The notes beneath the pieces were generated by a model. It worked only from the letters and a program-made list of their open reading frames with translations, was not told the DNA's origin and searched no databases. A program made the translations under genes and the position numbers. Below, one piece after another: positions 20,894 to 31,150 of a stretch of DNA of 64,000 nt (the stretch's first letter is position 1; each line of letters begins with the position of its first letter). Origin of the DNA: Thalassia testudinum (taxonomy: Eukaryota > Streptophyta > Magnoliopsida > Alismatales > Hydrocharitaceae); NCBI GenBank assembly GCA_037157565.1, contig JAZHRO010000013.1:37142501-37206500 (forward strand). Reading direction: 5' to 3'.

Positions 20894-21418
20894 GACTTCC
20901 TTGCCCTCCGCCTGCTGCGCACGGTCGCGCTGCGCCGCGCTCGCCGGCTTCCTCAGCTGCAGCAGTACCTCCCCAGCACCACGCTCCCGCTGCACACCCG
21001 CCGGTCGGCCCTGGCTACTCTGGCGAGCTCGCACTCTCGCGCTATAACTCTTTCTCCTTCTCGCTGCAACTCCTCCCCGCGCACACACAGCAGCAGCTGC
21101 TGCCCTCGCCCTCTCACTCTCACGCTAACAGGAAGAAGAAGAAGACAGTGGGAGTGATGGTGAGGGAGAGGAGAGGGGAAGGTATTTGAAGGCGCCATGG
21201 GGGAGAGAGAGAGAAGAAAGCTACACCTGCAGGACGGGGAGGAAGAGAGAGAAGAAAAGAGGGCGGTCGTTCAGTCTACGCGCGCATGCGCGCAGATGCG
21301 AAACCGTATGCCGAAAAAATTAATTCCCAAAACGTCTAGGAAGGCTTCCAGATGTCTGACCAAACATCTTGACCAACTCCCAAACGTCTTAAAAGACGTT
21401 TGACGTCGGGTCTTAACA

Positions 21419-21423
21419 CCTCT
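21419..21423 (+). repeat. Target-site duplication CCTCT, right of Tek-A
   Basis: Matches 9143-9147. Confidence 0.9.
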
Positions 21424-22268
21424 CGAGCGTTCGCACGAGAGGTATGGGGCGATTCAGGGTATGGGAGGCTGCTCATGCGGTAAGGGGCTTCGCAAAGAGC
21501 TCCCCTTTCAAATCTGAGAGAAGCACCCCATGGAAATGAGGAGAAAACCTCCGCGTAAAGTCATCGACGGTATGGGTCCTTGCTACAATGGAAGAGGGAC
21601 CAAAATGAAGAAAGTGACAAAAAGTTGACGGGGTATTTGCAAAGGTTTTCAAAAGTTAAGGATCAAAACGTAATTTGGTGGACCAATTTGCAAAGTAAGT
21701 CAAGATGACCTTCCCTTAGGTCCAAATTTTAGTACAAACCTAATTTGAACCTAAGGAATCCAATGGTGAAGTTGGATTTTAGGTTTGACCACGTTTGACT
21801 AGATATATTGCATAAAAATCTAAATTAGGTCAAATATTGACCATGGATCCCAATCTAGGTCAAAACATGTTCCAAAGGCCAAATTGAAGGCTCTAAATCC
21901 TATAAGATATTTTTATATGAATTTTAGAGGATTTAGTTGATTTTTATCCTACCTATAACCTTGTGAATTAAAGTAAATTTATTTTAGGGTTACAGAATGT
22001 CTTTTAATTTATAAATTTCACAATAACCCTTATCTGACTGAACCATCCCACTTTTTCTCTTATTAAATCTAATTAACCTATGTCTAGACCCTTAGAAATC
22101 TCGTTGATGCACTGCAATGGTAAAATTACAGTTTTATCCCTTGTTTCATGTTCTCTTCTCAAATTAGAGTTTCCTTAAATTAAGCCTTTCTCTTGGTTAT
22201 GTAGCAGCTTTTGTTCACTTTATTAGGTCAAAATATGCTAGTTAGGGCTCATGATGAGGTTCTCATCA
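21424..22268 (-). mobile_element. Unclassified LTR X, copy 1, proximal part
   Basis: In element sense starts TGATGAGAACCTCATCATGA at 22268, as the second copy does at 61815. The two are co-linear over this 845-base segment (AT-rich, with TTTTGACCTA-like and AACTTTTGA motifs). It rejoins 9147 after removal of Tek-A. No coding capacity is visible. Confidence 0.8.
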
Positions 22269-22840
22269 GAAATCTATGGGGGAATTTTGCATGCATCATT
22301 TGGGGAGAATAAGGACTACACTACTAAGTAGTAAAAGAAAGCAGTAAATATAGAGAGCTAGCTACTAATCTATCAGAAATTGAGGGCATTCGGAGGTGGG
22401 CTCTGATGGCCTTGGAATGGTTGAGAGGAGAATTAGGGCCGACCAATGGTGCTTAGACTGGCCCTTGGAGAGAGGTTAGAGATATGATCCAGCATCCTAG
22501 CGTGGAGATGGTGGCCTCCATGGTGGTGCTCCTCGTGGAGGTAGAGTGGAGATGAAAGTGGCTAGCCTAGGTGGAATGAATGCCAAGGAAATGGATGGGT
22601 GCAAATGGCCACCCCTTAGGTCTTTTTATAGACCTAAGGGAGTCCCCCTAGAGAAGTGTAGAACTCTTTAGAGAGAGTCCCATGAGTGGCCGGCCAAGAG
22701 AGAGAGAGGTGGTTTCTTAGATCCACCATTTTTGGATCTAAGAATTGAATGCCTCTTGGTTGCTAAATTTGGCAACCAAGAGTGGCGCCACTTCAAGAGA
22801 GTTCTAGAGAACAATAGATGTGTGGGAGTGCGTGAATGGG

Positions 22841-22864
22841 TGTGTGTGTGTGTGTGTGTGTGTG
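22841..22864 (+). repeat. (TG)12 microsatellite
   Basis: Uninterrupted TG dinucleotide run inside LTR M. Confidence 0.95.
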
Positions 22865-23102
22865 GTCATGCCCTAGGTGTCTAAGAGGTCTAGGTTAGGT
22901 CCTAAGGGATTTAGGTAGGTGTATGCCTTGAATTAGGGTTGCAAACCCTAATTGCTAAGGGGAAATTGCAATTAAATTTAACCTAAGTTTAATTGAATGA
23001 GTGTGAACCTAATTGAGAGTGAAATAACTCAATTAGGTTGAGCTTAGATCAATTGGACTCTCACTAAGTCCAATTGGACTTGTGTGCGTTGAGATCTGAG
23101 CT

Positions 23103-23127
23103 CAATTGGACTCAATGAGTCCAATTG
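23103..23127. repeat. Perfect hairpin in LTR M
   Basis: CAATTGGACTC, loop AAT, GAGTCCAATTG: eleven paired bases, embedded among further copies of the same half-sites. Confidence 0.85.
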
Positions 23128-24021
23128 GGTTAGGTAATGGTAATTGACTATGATCTAAGTCAATTGGGTTTGGTGAGGACCTAATTAGGTCCTTAGGGAG
23201 GTCTAGAGGTGGTGTACTAGGGTTAGGGTACCTTAATTTAGGTTCCTATGGGGTTAGAATTGGGTCTAGGGAGCTAGAGATCCAAGATCAAGGCTTGAAT
23301 CTCAAAACAGGAACTGGAGAACAGTTCTAGACATCCAAAAACAGAATCAGACGACTTATACTCAAAAATCAGAAGTCAAGACTTCAATTCTGGACGTCCA
23401 ATCTGAGTCAGGGGAAATTCTAGGTTCCGTTTTGGGTATTCTGCAGAAATTAGACATTTGACAAAGTGTCTAGACATCCAATAACACTACAGAAGTGGGT
23501 TTGAGGTGTGCGAGAGTTGGCTAAGGGTTCTTGACATCCTATAACTTATCTGGACGTCTAGATAATGGTTGGAACTAGGGTCTTAGGGTTTCCTAGGGTG
23601 CGATGACCTAATCTAAAGGTAGCTAAGGCTTGGGGGAAGTCTCTAGACTATCCTAGGGTTAGGATGGACCTAAGCTCTTCATATTTTACTACTTTATTCC
23701 TACTTAATAGAATAGCATACCTTAACTCCCTTACATCATTATTCGCTAAATCTAATCTAAGTATTCTGTTCCAATCCTACTGCAACACCCATTATTCCTG
23801 ATCCAGCTCAAAAATAGCTACAAATCTAGCTCCAGATCCAGCTTATTACCTGTAATTGACATAATGCACTTAATCAGCACATTATAATATTATTTTATGC
23901 ATAGCTAAAGTAAAGCAGTAAAGATGCAGATAATGCTTATGCATGCATGAATTACCCTAACTTATGATAAGTCCTAGCCTAATTTAGGTCAATTAAGTCC
24001 TATGATTGCTGCGCAATCAAC

Positions 24022-25140
24022 CTCCTCGGCCACCCCTCCTCGAGGACATGGAGGGAGAGTCCTCCGTGGGATAGGGGAACCGCCGCAGCGCCATACGAGC
24101 TGAAGAGGGAGGGGGTGATCCTCCACCACCCCTACCACCCTCAGACACTTCTGAGCACGAGCCCTCCTTGCCTGGAGGTGTACCTATTCCCCTGTTACAG
24201 CTCCACCACAAGCTTTTCAGCCAGTTTCGGAAGCTGAAGCCCCCCTCTTTCAAGGGGGATGAGAGCCCATCTGAGGTAGAGGACTGGCTGAAGTAGATAA
24301 AGAAGGTGTTCGACACCCTCCGCCCTCCTGCAGAGTGTCACGTGGCCTTTGCCACATACCAGTTGGAGAACGCAGCCCACAGGTGGTGGAGGGTAGTTAG
24401 AGGCCAGGAGGGGAGAGTCATCGTGGAACTAGTTCATGGCTCTCTTCTACGAGTAGTACTTTCTGCAAACCTGGCAGGACTAGAGGAGGCAGGAGTTCCA
24501 CACTCTCCGTCAGGGGGCGTTGACAGTTAGCGTGTACCGCACACGTTTCCTGGAGCTGCCACGCTTCGCCCTGACAGCTGTGTCTACTGAGGAGGAGCGC
24601 CTATGGAGGTTTACTGAGGGGCTCTGACCTGCGATCCGGGGGTATGTGAAACCCCTGAAGTTGCCCACTTTCTCTTGTGTGGTTGAGGCGGCCATGACTT
24701 ATGAGAAGACCAACCTGACCGCGCGAGACACTGACGGCGAATGGAAGAGGCACTACCAGCTAGAATACTTGCAGGGCCGTCGGGAGAGGAGGCACACAGT
24801 GGCCACAGGAGAGCTGTATCGTTCTACGAGGCCACCAGTGGCCTTTGGGGGCCTTAGACAGAGGCCTGCTATCAGCATCAGGACCCTGCCCAACCACCAC
24901 CAGGGACCGACTGAGGGAGGAGGTCGTGCCTCTCTCTACTACCAGTGTGGCCAACCGGGCCACATCAGGAGGGACTGCCCTTCTAGGGCCAGAGCACAGT
25001 AGATGCTCCCTGCATCGAGCACTGGAGGCCGAGCTAGCAACCGCGGTCACCAGGCACATGGAGGGGGACAGCAATCATGAGGAGGGTACCAGCCAGCTGC
25101 TGCTTGCCCGACCCAGAGCGTGGCGCTTCGTCTGCACCTA
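24022..25140 (+). pseudogene. gag: Gag fragment of Tek-E
   Basis: Starts at about residue 50 of the Tek-A/Tek-I Gag. Recognisable stretches are the Pro-rich linker, QFRKLKPPSFKGDE, FDTLRPPAECHVAFATYQLE, RWWRVVRGQE, VYRTRFLELPRFALTAVSTEEERLWRFTEGL and RGYVKPLKLPTF. These lie in several frames with stops. The zinc knuckle (24937-24978) reads YYQCGQPGHIRRDC: the first Cys of CCHC has become Tyr by one transition, so it would not hold zinc normally. Upstream sequence was lost at the junction with LTR M. Clearly non-functional. Confidence 0.85.
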
Positions 25141-25526
25141 AGGCTGAGGAGCGTATCAATGCCCTAACACACAGAGACACCAGGGCTTTAAGTTCTCTGG
25201 TGACAGGTATGGTACCATTTCTGGCAGATTAGTCTACGTTCTCTTCGATTCTGGTGCCACACATTCTTTTGTCTCCTCGAGTTTTGCTATCAGTTTGGGG
25301 CCGGGCAACATACTGTTAGAGGTTTCATTCCCGATTAGAGGGCCAGGTGGACAGTTGTTCATAGCAGAGGAGGTCTTTACAGATTGCGAGGTCGCTATAG
25401 GGGGACATAGTCTTCCCGTCGACCTGATTGTAATCTCAATGGAGGATTTTCGTGTGATCTTAGGGATGGATTGGCTGTCTGCCTATCACGTCTTGGTGGA
25501 CTGTTTTGGGAGGAAGATCATCTCAG
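25141..25526 (+). pseudogene. pol: Aspartic protease of Tek-E
   Basis: Carries RLVYVLFDSGATHSFVSSSF, the DSGA active site, then GGHSLPVDLIVISMEDF and ILGMDWLSAYHVLVDCFGRK. This domain is better conserved than in Tek-A or Tek-I (intact DSGAT and SLPVDLI). The frame starting at 25295 stays open past the end of the protease and reads into unrelated, inverted integrase sequence, giving a chimeric 165-residue frame that ends at 25792. Confidence 0.85.
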
Positions 25527-25620
25527 ACTCTGAAGGGCTCTGTCTAATAACTGAATCGACCTCTCGAGATAGGTCAGGTCATCTCCCACCTCGACACTCT
25601 CGTGGCTCAAAACGTCCACT
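25527..25620 (-). pseudogene. Inverted integrase C-terminal fragment in Tek-E
   Basis: The minus strand encodes VLSHESVEVGDDLTYLERS and the following QLLDRALQSL, the segment just before the chromodomain in Tek-A, yet the rest of Tek-E is on the plus strand. The plus-strand DNA matches the plus strand of minus-oriented Tek-A at about 12170-12240. So about 95 bases are inverted in place, between the protease and the tail. Confidence 0.8.
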
Positions 25621-25730
25621 AGTGAAGGTCCTATGGAGAAGCCAACGGTACGAGGAGGCGACTTGGGAGCATGAGGCAGCAATGCGAGAGAAGTACCCGG
25701 AACTTTTTGAGCGTACGTCTCATCAAACCT
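25621..25730 (+). pseudogene. Chromodomain-like tail of Tek-E
   Basis: Plus strand encodes VKVLWRSQRYEEATWEHEAA and then YPELFERT, the same tail as in Tek-A. It is back in native orientation after the inverted fragment. Confidence 0.8.
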
Positions 25731-25830
25731 ACTTTGGTCCTCTTTATGTTTGTTATGCGTTGTTACGTTTATTTCTCCCATACCCTAGTTAGCTCAAGCT
25801 TCGGGGACGAAACTTCCTTTAAGTTTGTTA

Positions 25831-28477
25831 TGTTGAAATGACCCTCCACTTTTTGGGTAGGATAAGACATCTGGAGTGTTCACCAAACGTCTGTCCAGAC
25901 ATCTGGATGGAGGGCCAGACGTCTGAAAGTAAGAAGGACCGTACGTTTTTTTTCCCTTTCCCACATGCAAGCGACACACAACTTTTCACCCCTCCGACCT
26001 CCTCACCAAACCCTAACCCATCTTTATTTAAACCCCACACCCTTCCTCTTTCTCCCCATTACCACCAGCCACCACCTCCATCTCCTTTCCCTCATGCCGG
26101 CAGCCATCTTCCTCCCCCACCTCCAACGCAACGAGTGGAGAGGAAGAAGAGAGACGGGACACGGAAGAGAAGGAGAGGAGAGTGTGAACAAGGAGCAAGA
26201 GTATGGGAGAGAAGTAGGCTCGAGGGAGCTCGCGAGTGCACGGCCGAGTCGTGCGAGGAGGAGGAGCTCACAAAAGGGAACTTCGCGACCTCCTAAGGCT
26301 GATAGCATAACAGCTGCAGGCAACGCAGAGTAGTCCACGCGGAGAAGAAGCTCGCGGGAGAGTTCTGCGTACTAGATATTTTCCAATATCAGACGTCTGG
26401 AGCAGCAGAGGGACATCCGGAGCTGAGGCCGGACATCTGAAAGCACGCTTAGTGCCAAGGTACGTGTTTTTACACGATTTTTGGCCATGCAGACCTTACA
26501 GTAGGATGGCTTAGCCGTTTTTAGCTTTGCGCATGCGTACACAGGTGCAGAGCGTTGGAAAGGCATGCGGTATGCCCTTCGAGGTACTTTTGGACGTCTG
26601 GGCACATCGCCAGACATCTGACTGTACCCCCAGACGACCGAAAGAAGAGTTCGACATCTGGGACTTCCATCAGATGATTGCAGAGGGGTTCGAACATCTG
26701 AGATAGGAAAGAAGGGGTGAGTTCTGACATCCCAGATGTCTGATTTGGATAGTATGTGTGTTTTTGGCCTATTTAAGGCTCAAACGGAATTGGATTTTCG
26801 CAAACGTAGTACCGTTGTTTTCCGCTTGCGTTTCTCTATGAGTTAGTATCACTTGTATACAGTTTTGGACTCGTTTGACAAAGTTGGTCAATTGTATAAG
26901 TCTCCAGCTAGTTGAGTACGTGGGGCCCGTGGAAGCGACAAGACCTGCAGTTCTAGCCCCCATCCCTCCCGTATTTCCTGGTAGAGTGGCTTGCTTTCAT
27001 ATCAAGATTTAATAAAACTAAGTGCATGCTTAGAATAACTTAATCGAACCCTAGGGCGTGAAATGAACTCTAGAGCAGAAACGAACGAATATTGCTTGAG
27101 CTACATTACCTTCCTTGAGATGCATGTTAAACTAATTTGCTAGCAAATGTATTAGTTTATTGATGTGATACTTTCTTTAGAAAAACATGAGCTGCCTGTT
27201 ATACGAACGAAACCCGTAATGTGAATAGTGATATCTGAATGTTGGAAAATTGAATGAAAGGAATACAAGCATGAACCCTACGGGGAATTAGGAAAAAAAG
27301 CTCCTGTATATGGAAAGAACTTAGTAAGTAGACGGGAAGTGAGCTGGCCCTTATGTACGCAAAACCAAGGAGACCAACTGTCCCTTTAGTACAGAGGGGA
27401 ACTAGCCGCTCCTTTGGGTTGAGACCCGAGGTTAAGCCTAGTCACTCTACACCGACTTCTGTTTGGCCCTTGTGTACGTGGTACTGAGGTGAGCTACTTA
27501 GTGTAAGGAGGGAGTTAGCCGCCACATGGGGCCCGGGGTTAGGACCAACCGTCCTACACCGACTCTTATTAAGCCCACTAGGCAAACTGGGATAGTCGGA
27601 CGAGGATACGCAGACTATGGAAAGGCGAGACCCCTATTCTGTTCTGAGGGGCGAGACCCTTATTCTAAAAGGGCAAGGTCCTATGCTGTTCCATGTTGTA
27701 CCTTTAAGCGTACCCACTAGTGGAAACAACTGACCGCGTGCCAGTGCGGGGTAGCTACCCGTGCGCTTATCACGCGTATCGTAGTCACAGCTACGTCACG
27801 ACCGTGACCTCGAGGTGGTTAACTGGATGTAGGATTACCACGAGGGACTCTCCCGACCAGAAGAGCACCACGTGTATATCCGACATCACGGGAAATACTA
27901 CAATCAAGATTGCTCCCTTGAGGGACTGACCAGATCAAGAAATGATCGATTTTTAAGAGAATAAACGAATTAGAGCTACTTAGTTAAGCTAAATAAAACT
28001 GAATAATAAATTAGTTCCTATTTTAAATTAAATTGCATATAAATGGTTTAGCTACCACTCTACTCAGCGTTAGTTGACTACGAAATTTTATAACCTTGTT
28101 CAGGTCAGAGAGTTAGCAACCAGCACAACCGACTGCAGAGGGAGCTAGGCCCAATCGAACCCAACCTTACCTATTGACGTTTTCTGTTCCAATGCACTTC
28201 TTTTTATAGTAGTGAGTATTTTGTTATATGTAATACTATTTCAGTTACTTTTCCGCTGTACTTTCCGCTGATGTTGTTATGATGGCCTGCACTATTATAA
28301 GACTATTTGTTCTATTTCCCTTACTGTCTATTATTATTTTTCTGCTTAGTTATATTGCATGTGTGATCGTGAAATATTATTTTCGGTAGGTTATTTCTCG
28401 TTGGACAATTAAGTCTTGGGATTAGTTGAGACAGGCCGATCTCGAATCTTATAGGGATCTGGAATTGGGTCATAACA
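25831..28477 (+). mobile_element. 3' LTR of Tek-E (2647 bp)
   Basis: Preceded by CGGGGACGAAACTTCCTTT and GTTTGTTA. It starts TGTTGAAATGACCC and ends GGGTCATAACA. It contains CAGACGTC-like sites at 25866-25925 and 26390-26740, a TATTTAAA box near 26023, a leader with a small hairpin GATATT/AATATC (26375-26390) placed as in Tek-A, and three GGCGAGACCC-type short repeats at about 27620-27690. Confidence 0.9.
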
Positions 28478-29100
28478 AGTACTCTTAACCCAAGTCAAAA
28501 TATTCTTCCCACTAAACAAAGTTAACATCTATTTTGCTTAGTTATCCCACTTATTAAATTAGGCCTAAAAGTTTCAACAGCACCATGGTGCCTAATAAGG
28601 ACTAGATATTAAGGACTTGTTTGGTTGGCAAGTAGAATTACACTAGGTTAAATATTTAACTTATTACTTAACTTAATTCTTATTTGCATTAGATTTAAGT
28701 TATTATAAGTTCTCCATAAAATAATTTTAACTCTCCAAAATATTCTTTATTTCCCTATTTATTCAACAAACTTATTTTATTCCAAGAACATTTTCTCTTT
28801 GCATTAAAGGACAGACGGGTGTCCAACTTGACAGTCTGGAAGGTGCAATCAATATAGGTTTGGTACCCTCCACACAAGGTAAGTTTGAGGATTTTCATAT
28901 CCACCGAATTGCACCTACGAAAGCTTACCTAGCAATCATACCAACAAGGGACTTCCTACGGAAGTCTTTGACTTCATCCATAGTTTCGCCCAACAAGCAC
29001 GAGCTTAGTAGCTAGGATCAAGCTTAAGCTAACAACGTTCCCATATATACGTAGAAAAGTACCAACCAAATAAAAAAAAAGACCATGCAATTACTCCGCC
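28478..29100. other. AT-rich stretch between Tek-E and LINE, no gene seen
   Basis: About 620 bases with no motif I can assign. Part of it (about 28800-29090) may be the LINE 3' untranslated region, but no clear poly(T) marks a LINE end. Confidence 0.4.
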
Positions 29101-31150
29101 TCTCCACAAAGGTAGCATGTAGTGACCCAAAAATCATTCTTACACGAGACGATCCAACGTGGGAAGACGCCTCCTGATCGCCTGAGAGTTAGCAATAAAT
29201 TTCAACACACAATGTGGAAACCACAAAATACCCCACCAACGTACGTGATCAGCACGGGGACGAAGAAGATTCCAAATGGCTGAGAGCTTCAACTGCAAGA
29301 TGCATCTAGAGTTCCATGGCCAACCCCTACCTATACCTATCAAAATGCCCTTCTGAGCCACGACACAGGTGGCAAGGATAAGCTTCGAAAGTTAAGAGTC
29401 ACCATGGGAGGGAGATAAGAGATAAAAAATCCCCCCCTTTGATGTAGCATTTGGACATCCATGGCACCCAGATCATGCTTTGATCATTCAAGAGTCGCCA
29501 AATCCATTTCACCACAGAGGATTGGTGTAAGACTATAAGGTCCCACAATCCCAAGCTACCCTCCTATTTATGATAACACAAGGATTTCCAAGCAATGGTT
29601 GGGGGTTTGAAATCCCAAAGAAAATTGCAGCAAACTGCTTGGATTTTGTCAAGTATCATTAACAAAATTAAGGCTCCACCAAGCTAGTAGTGTAGCATCC
29701 CATAAACTACCAACTTAATGGGTTGAAGCCACCCTACATAAGATAAAGCCTTCATCTTCCAGCCACCGAGTAGGTTGCGAACTCAATCAACTGTGGGGCC
29801 AAAATCACCAGAACACACCGACTTGCCTGTGAGAGGGATACCTAAGTACTTCGTAGGAAGGCTATCCAAGCAGAAACCTAGGCCCAAACAAAAGGGAAAA
29901 GGTTCCTTTGTTGCAAGCAAGAAGAAGATCTTACTCTTGGTCACATTAGCTTTCAAACCCAATGGACCTTCGAAATCCAAGAGGCATCTTTGAAGAGCCA
30001 AGGACCCCCTAACCGTGGGTTTGTCAAAAATGAGGTCATCAATGTAGATGAGATGGGTGGGAGCTGAGGTACCCCATAGAAGCATATATGCATGATCACG
30101 TCTTCCCCACTTCCCTCCGTGAGCAAGGGAAGGACACTCTTCAAACGCTCGCCAAGGACTTTCGCAAAGATCCTGTGAAACGCATTACAACATGGCATGG
30201 GTCAGAAGTCCCCAAGACCAAAAGAAGAGTCCACCTTCGGTACTAACGTGACAAGAGTGTGGTTGACCATGTTCCCACCGCCGGCCAAAACTTTGATACC
30301 ATCAAGCGTGTCATCTTTAATGAGATCCCAATGTACGTGAAAGAACCTCAAGAGGAGAACCCATCGAGCCTAGGAGCCCTGTCGGGGTTGATAAGCTTCA
30401 CCGCCCTCTCAACCTCCTCCACAGAGATCGATCCCTCAAGGTGGGATGCCTCGTGAGGGGGAAGGGCAAAGAATGGTGACGGGAGTGGAGGAGAAGAGTC
30501 ACCAAGTGGCTCATCATAAAGGTCAATGAAGTAGGACACCACCTCCGAATGAAAGCACTTCATCCTCGAGGAAAGCAGATCCATCAGCATCAGGAAGATA
30601 CCAAATATGGTTCCTTTCTTCTCTTCACCTTAGCGGCTCAGTGAAAGGAGGTAGAAAATTGTCCCCCAGTTAGAGCCAACTTTCACAACTACGCTACCCC
30701 CCCATCAACTTCTCCAAATGAAGGGAAGCAACGGCCACCTTACATTCACATTCCTGGCGTGCAAGAACGAGTTATCGGCAAGCTCACATTCTATGAGGCA
30801 TACATAGCTCTTCAAGTTTGGCTTCAAGGTTCTCATCTAGCCTGATGTTGGACGCCCACCACTTGAGGCGTCTCTTCACCGCCTTGAGCCTACAAGCAAA
30901 GCTTGTAAAGGGGGTTGCCAATCACTGAGCTAGCCCAGCCAACATGAACAATGTCCCTGTAGCTCTCATGCTGGGACCAAAGATCAAGAAATTGAAATGG
31001 ATGTGGCTTGAGTGCGGGCGGAGTCAGCGGAACACGAATATAAGTGTGAGCACTAGATTCAAGCAGATGATGGTGCAAATTAGAGTGCAGGAATTTCTCG
31101 ATCCATGTGGCATTCACCAAGCCACAGTCCAACCTCACAGCAATGCTACA
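29101..31150 (-). pseudogene. L1-type LINE remnant (endonuclease end, RT, zf-RVT)
   Basis: In minus-strand order the fragments are co-linear with plant L1-type ORF2. First comes the endonuclease end (RLDCGLVNATWIEKF, FQFLDLWSQHESYRDIV; 31138-30890). Next is RT with a decayed KAPGPDGF box (RAPRLDGFS; 30590-30348), CCNAFHRIFAKVLGERLK (30198-29953) and YIDDLIF (catalytic YxDD, 30085-29783) followed by LPTKYLGIPLTG. Last is the zinc-binding zf-RVT region (WGILWFPHCVLKF, RRRLPTLDRL; 29361-29140). Numerous frameshifts and gaps; ORF1 and most of the endonuclease are absent, presumably displaced by insertion of element F at 31151. Non-LTR, retrotransposes by target-primed synthesis. Confidence 0.88.

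Larger units (their letters stand above)
9148..21418 (-). mobile_element. Complete Tekay/Del-type gypsy element Tek-A
   Basis: Minus-strand chromovirus with both LTRs, primer site, gag, protease, RT, RNase H, integrase, chromodomain-like tail and a 5-bp target duplication CCTCT on both sides. It is 12.27 kb including a 1.74-kb solo Sirevirus insertion. It lies inside LTR X, whose halves rejoin co-linearly when Tek-A is removed. Domain order Gag-PR-RT-RH-IN-chromodomain defines gypsy; the GPF integrase end and the tail following it fit Tekay/Del. Stops and frameshifts in gag, RNase H and integrase make it defective. Confidence 0.95.
18625..21418 (-). mobile_element. 5' LTR of Tek-A
   Basis: TGTTACGACCCG at the lower end, CTTAACA at the upper end next to the CCTCT duplication. 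It parallels the 3' LTR throughout. Roughly a tenth of bases differ in the first 115, so this insertion is much older than Sire-1. It carries the 52-bp repeat (19985-20180) and a leader hairpin with perfect 14-base arms (20865-20893). Confidence 0.93.
22269..24019 (-). mobile_element. LTR M, proximal part (Tat-like)
   Basis: In element sense starts TGATTGCGCAGCAATCA at 24019. It contains dispersed CCAATTGGACTC-type motifs with a perfect hairpin, degenerate AGACGTC motifs (TGGACGTCCA, 23391-23400), a TATAAAAAG box on minus near 22625 and a purine-rich leader. The rest lies at 7122-7340. TGATTG...CAATCA termini support one LTR, but the outer flanks (GAAAA, ACCTC) do not form a duplication. Confidence 0.55.
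24020..28477 (+). mobile_element. 5'-truncated, pol-deleted Tekay element Tek-E
   Basis: Plus-strand element that begins abruptly inside gag where LTR M ends. It has gag, nucleocapsid and protease, then almost no RT, RNase H or integrase, a chromodomain-like tail and a complete 3' LTR. It lacks a 5' LTR and primer site. The pol deletion spans roughly 3 kb relative to Tek-A. Confidence 0.88.

Noticed and set aside
28600..29100. Possible MITE (GGACTTGTTTGGTTGG-type sequence)
   Set aside because: No matching inverted terminus or target duplication could be found by eye.
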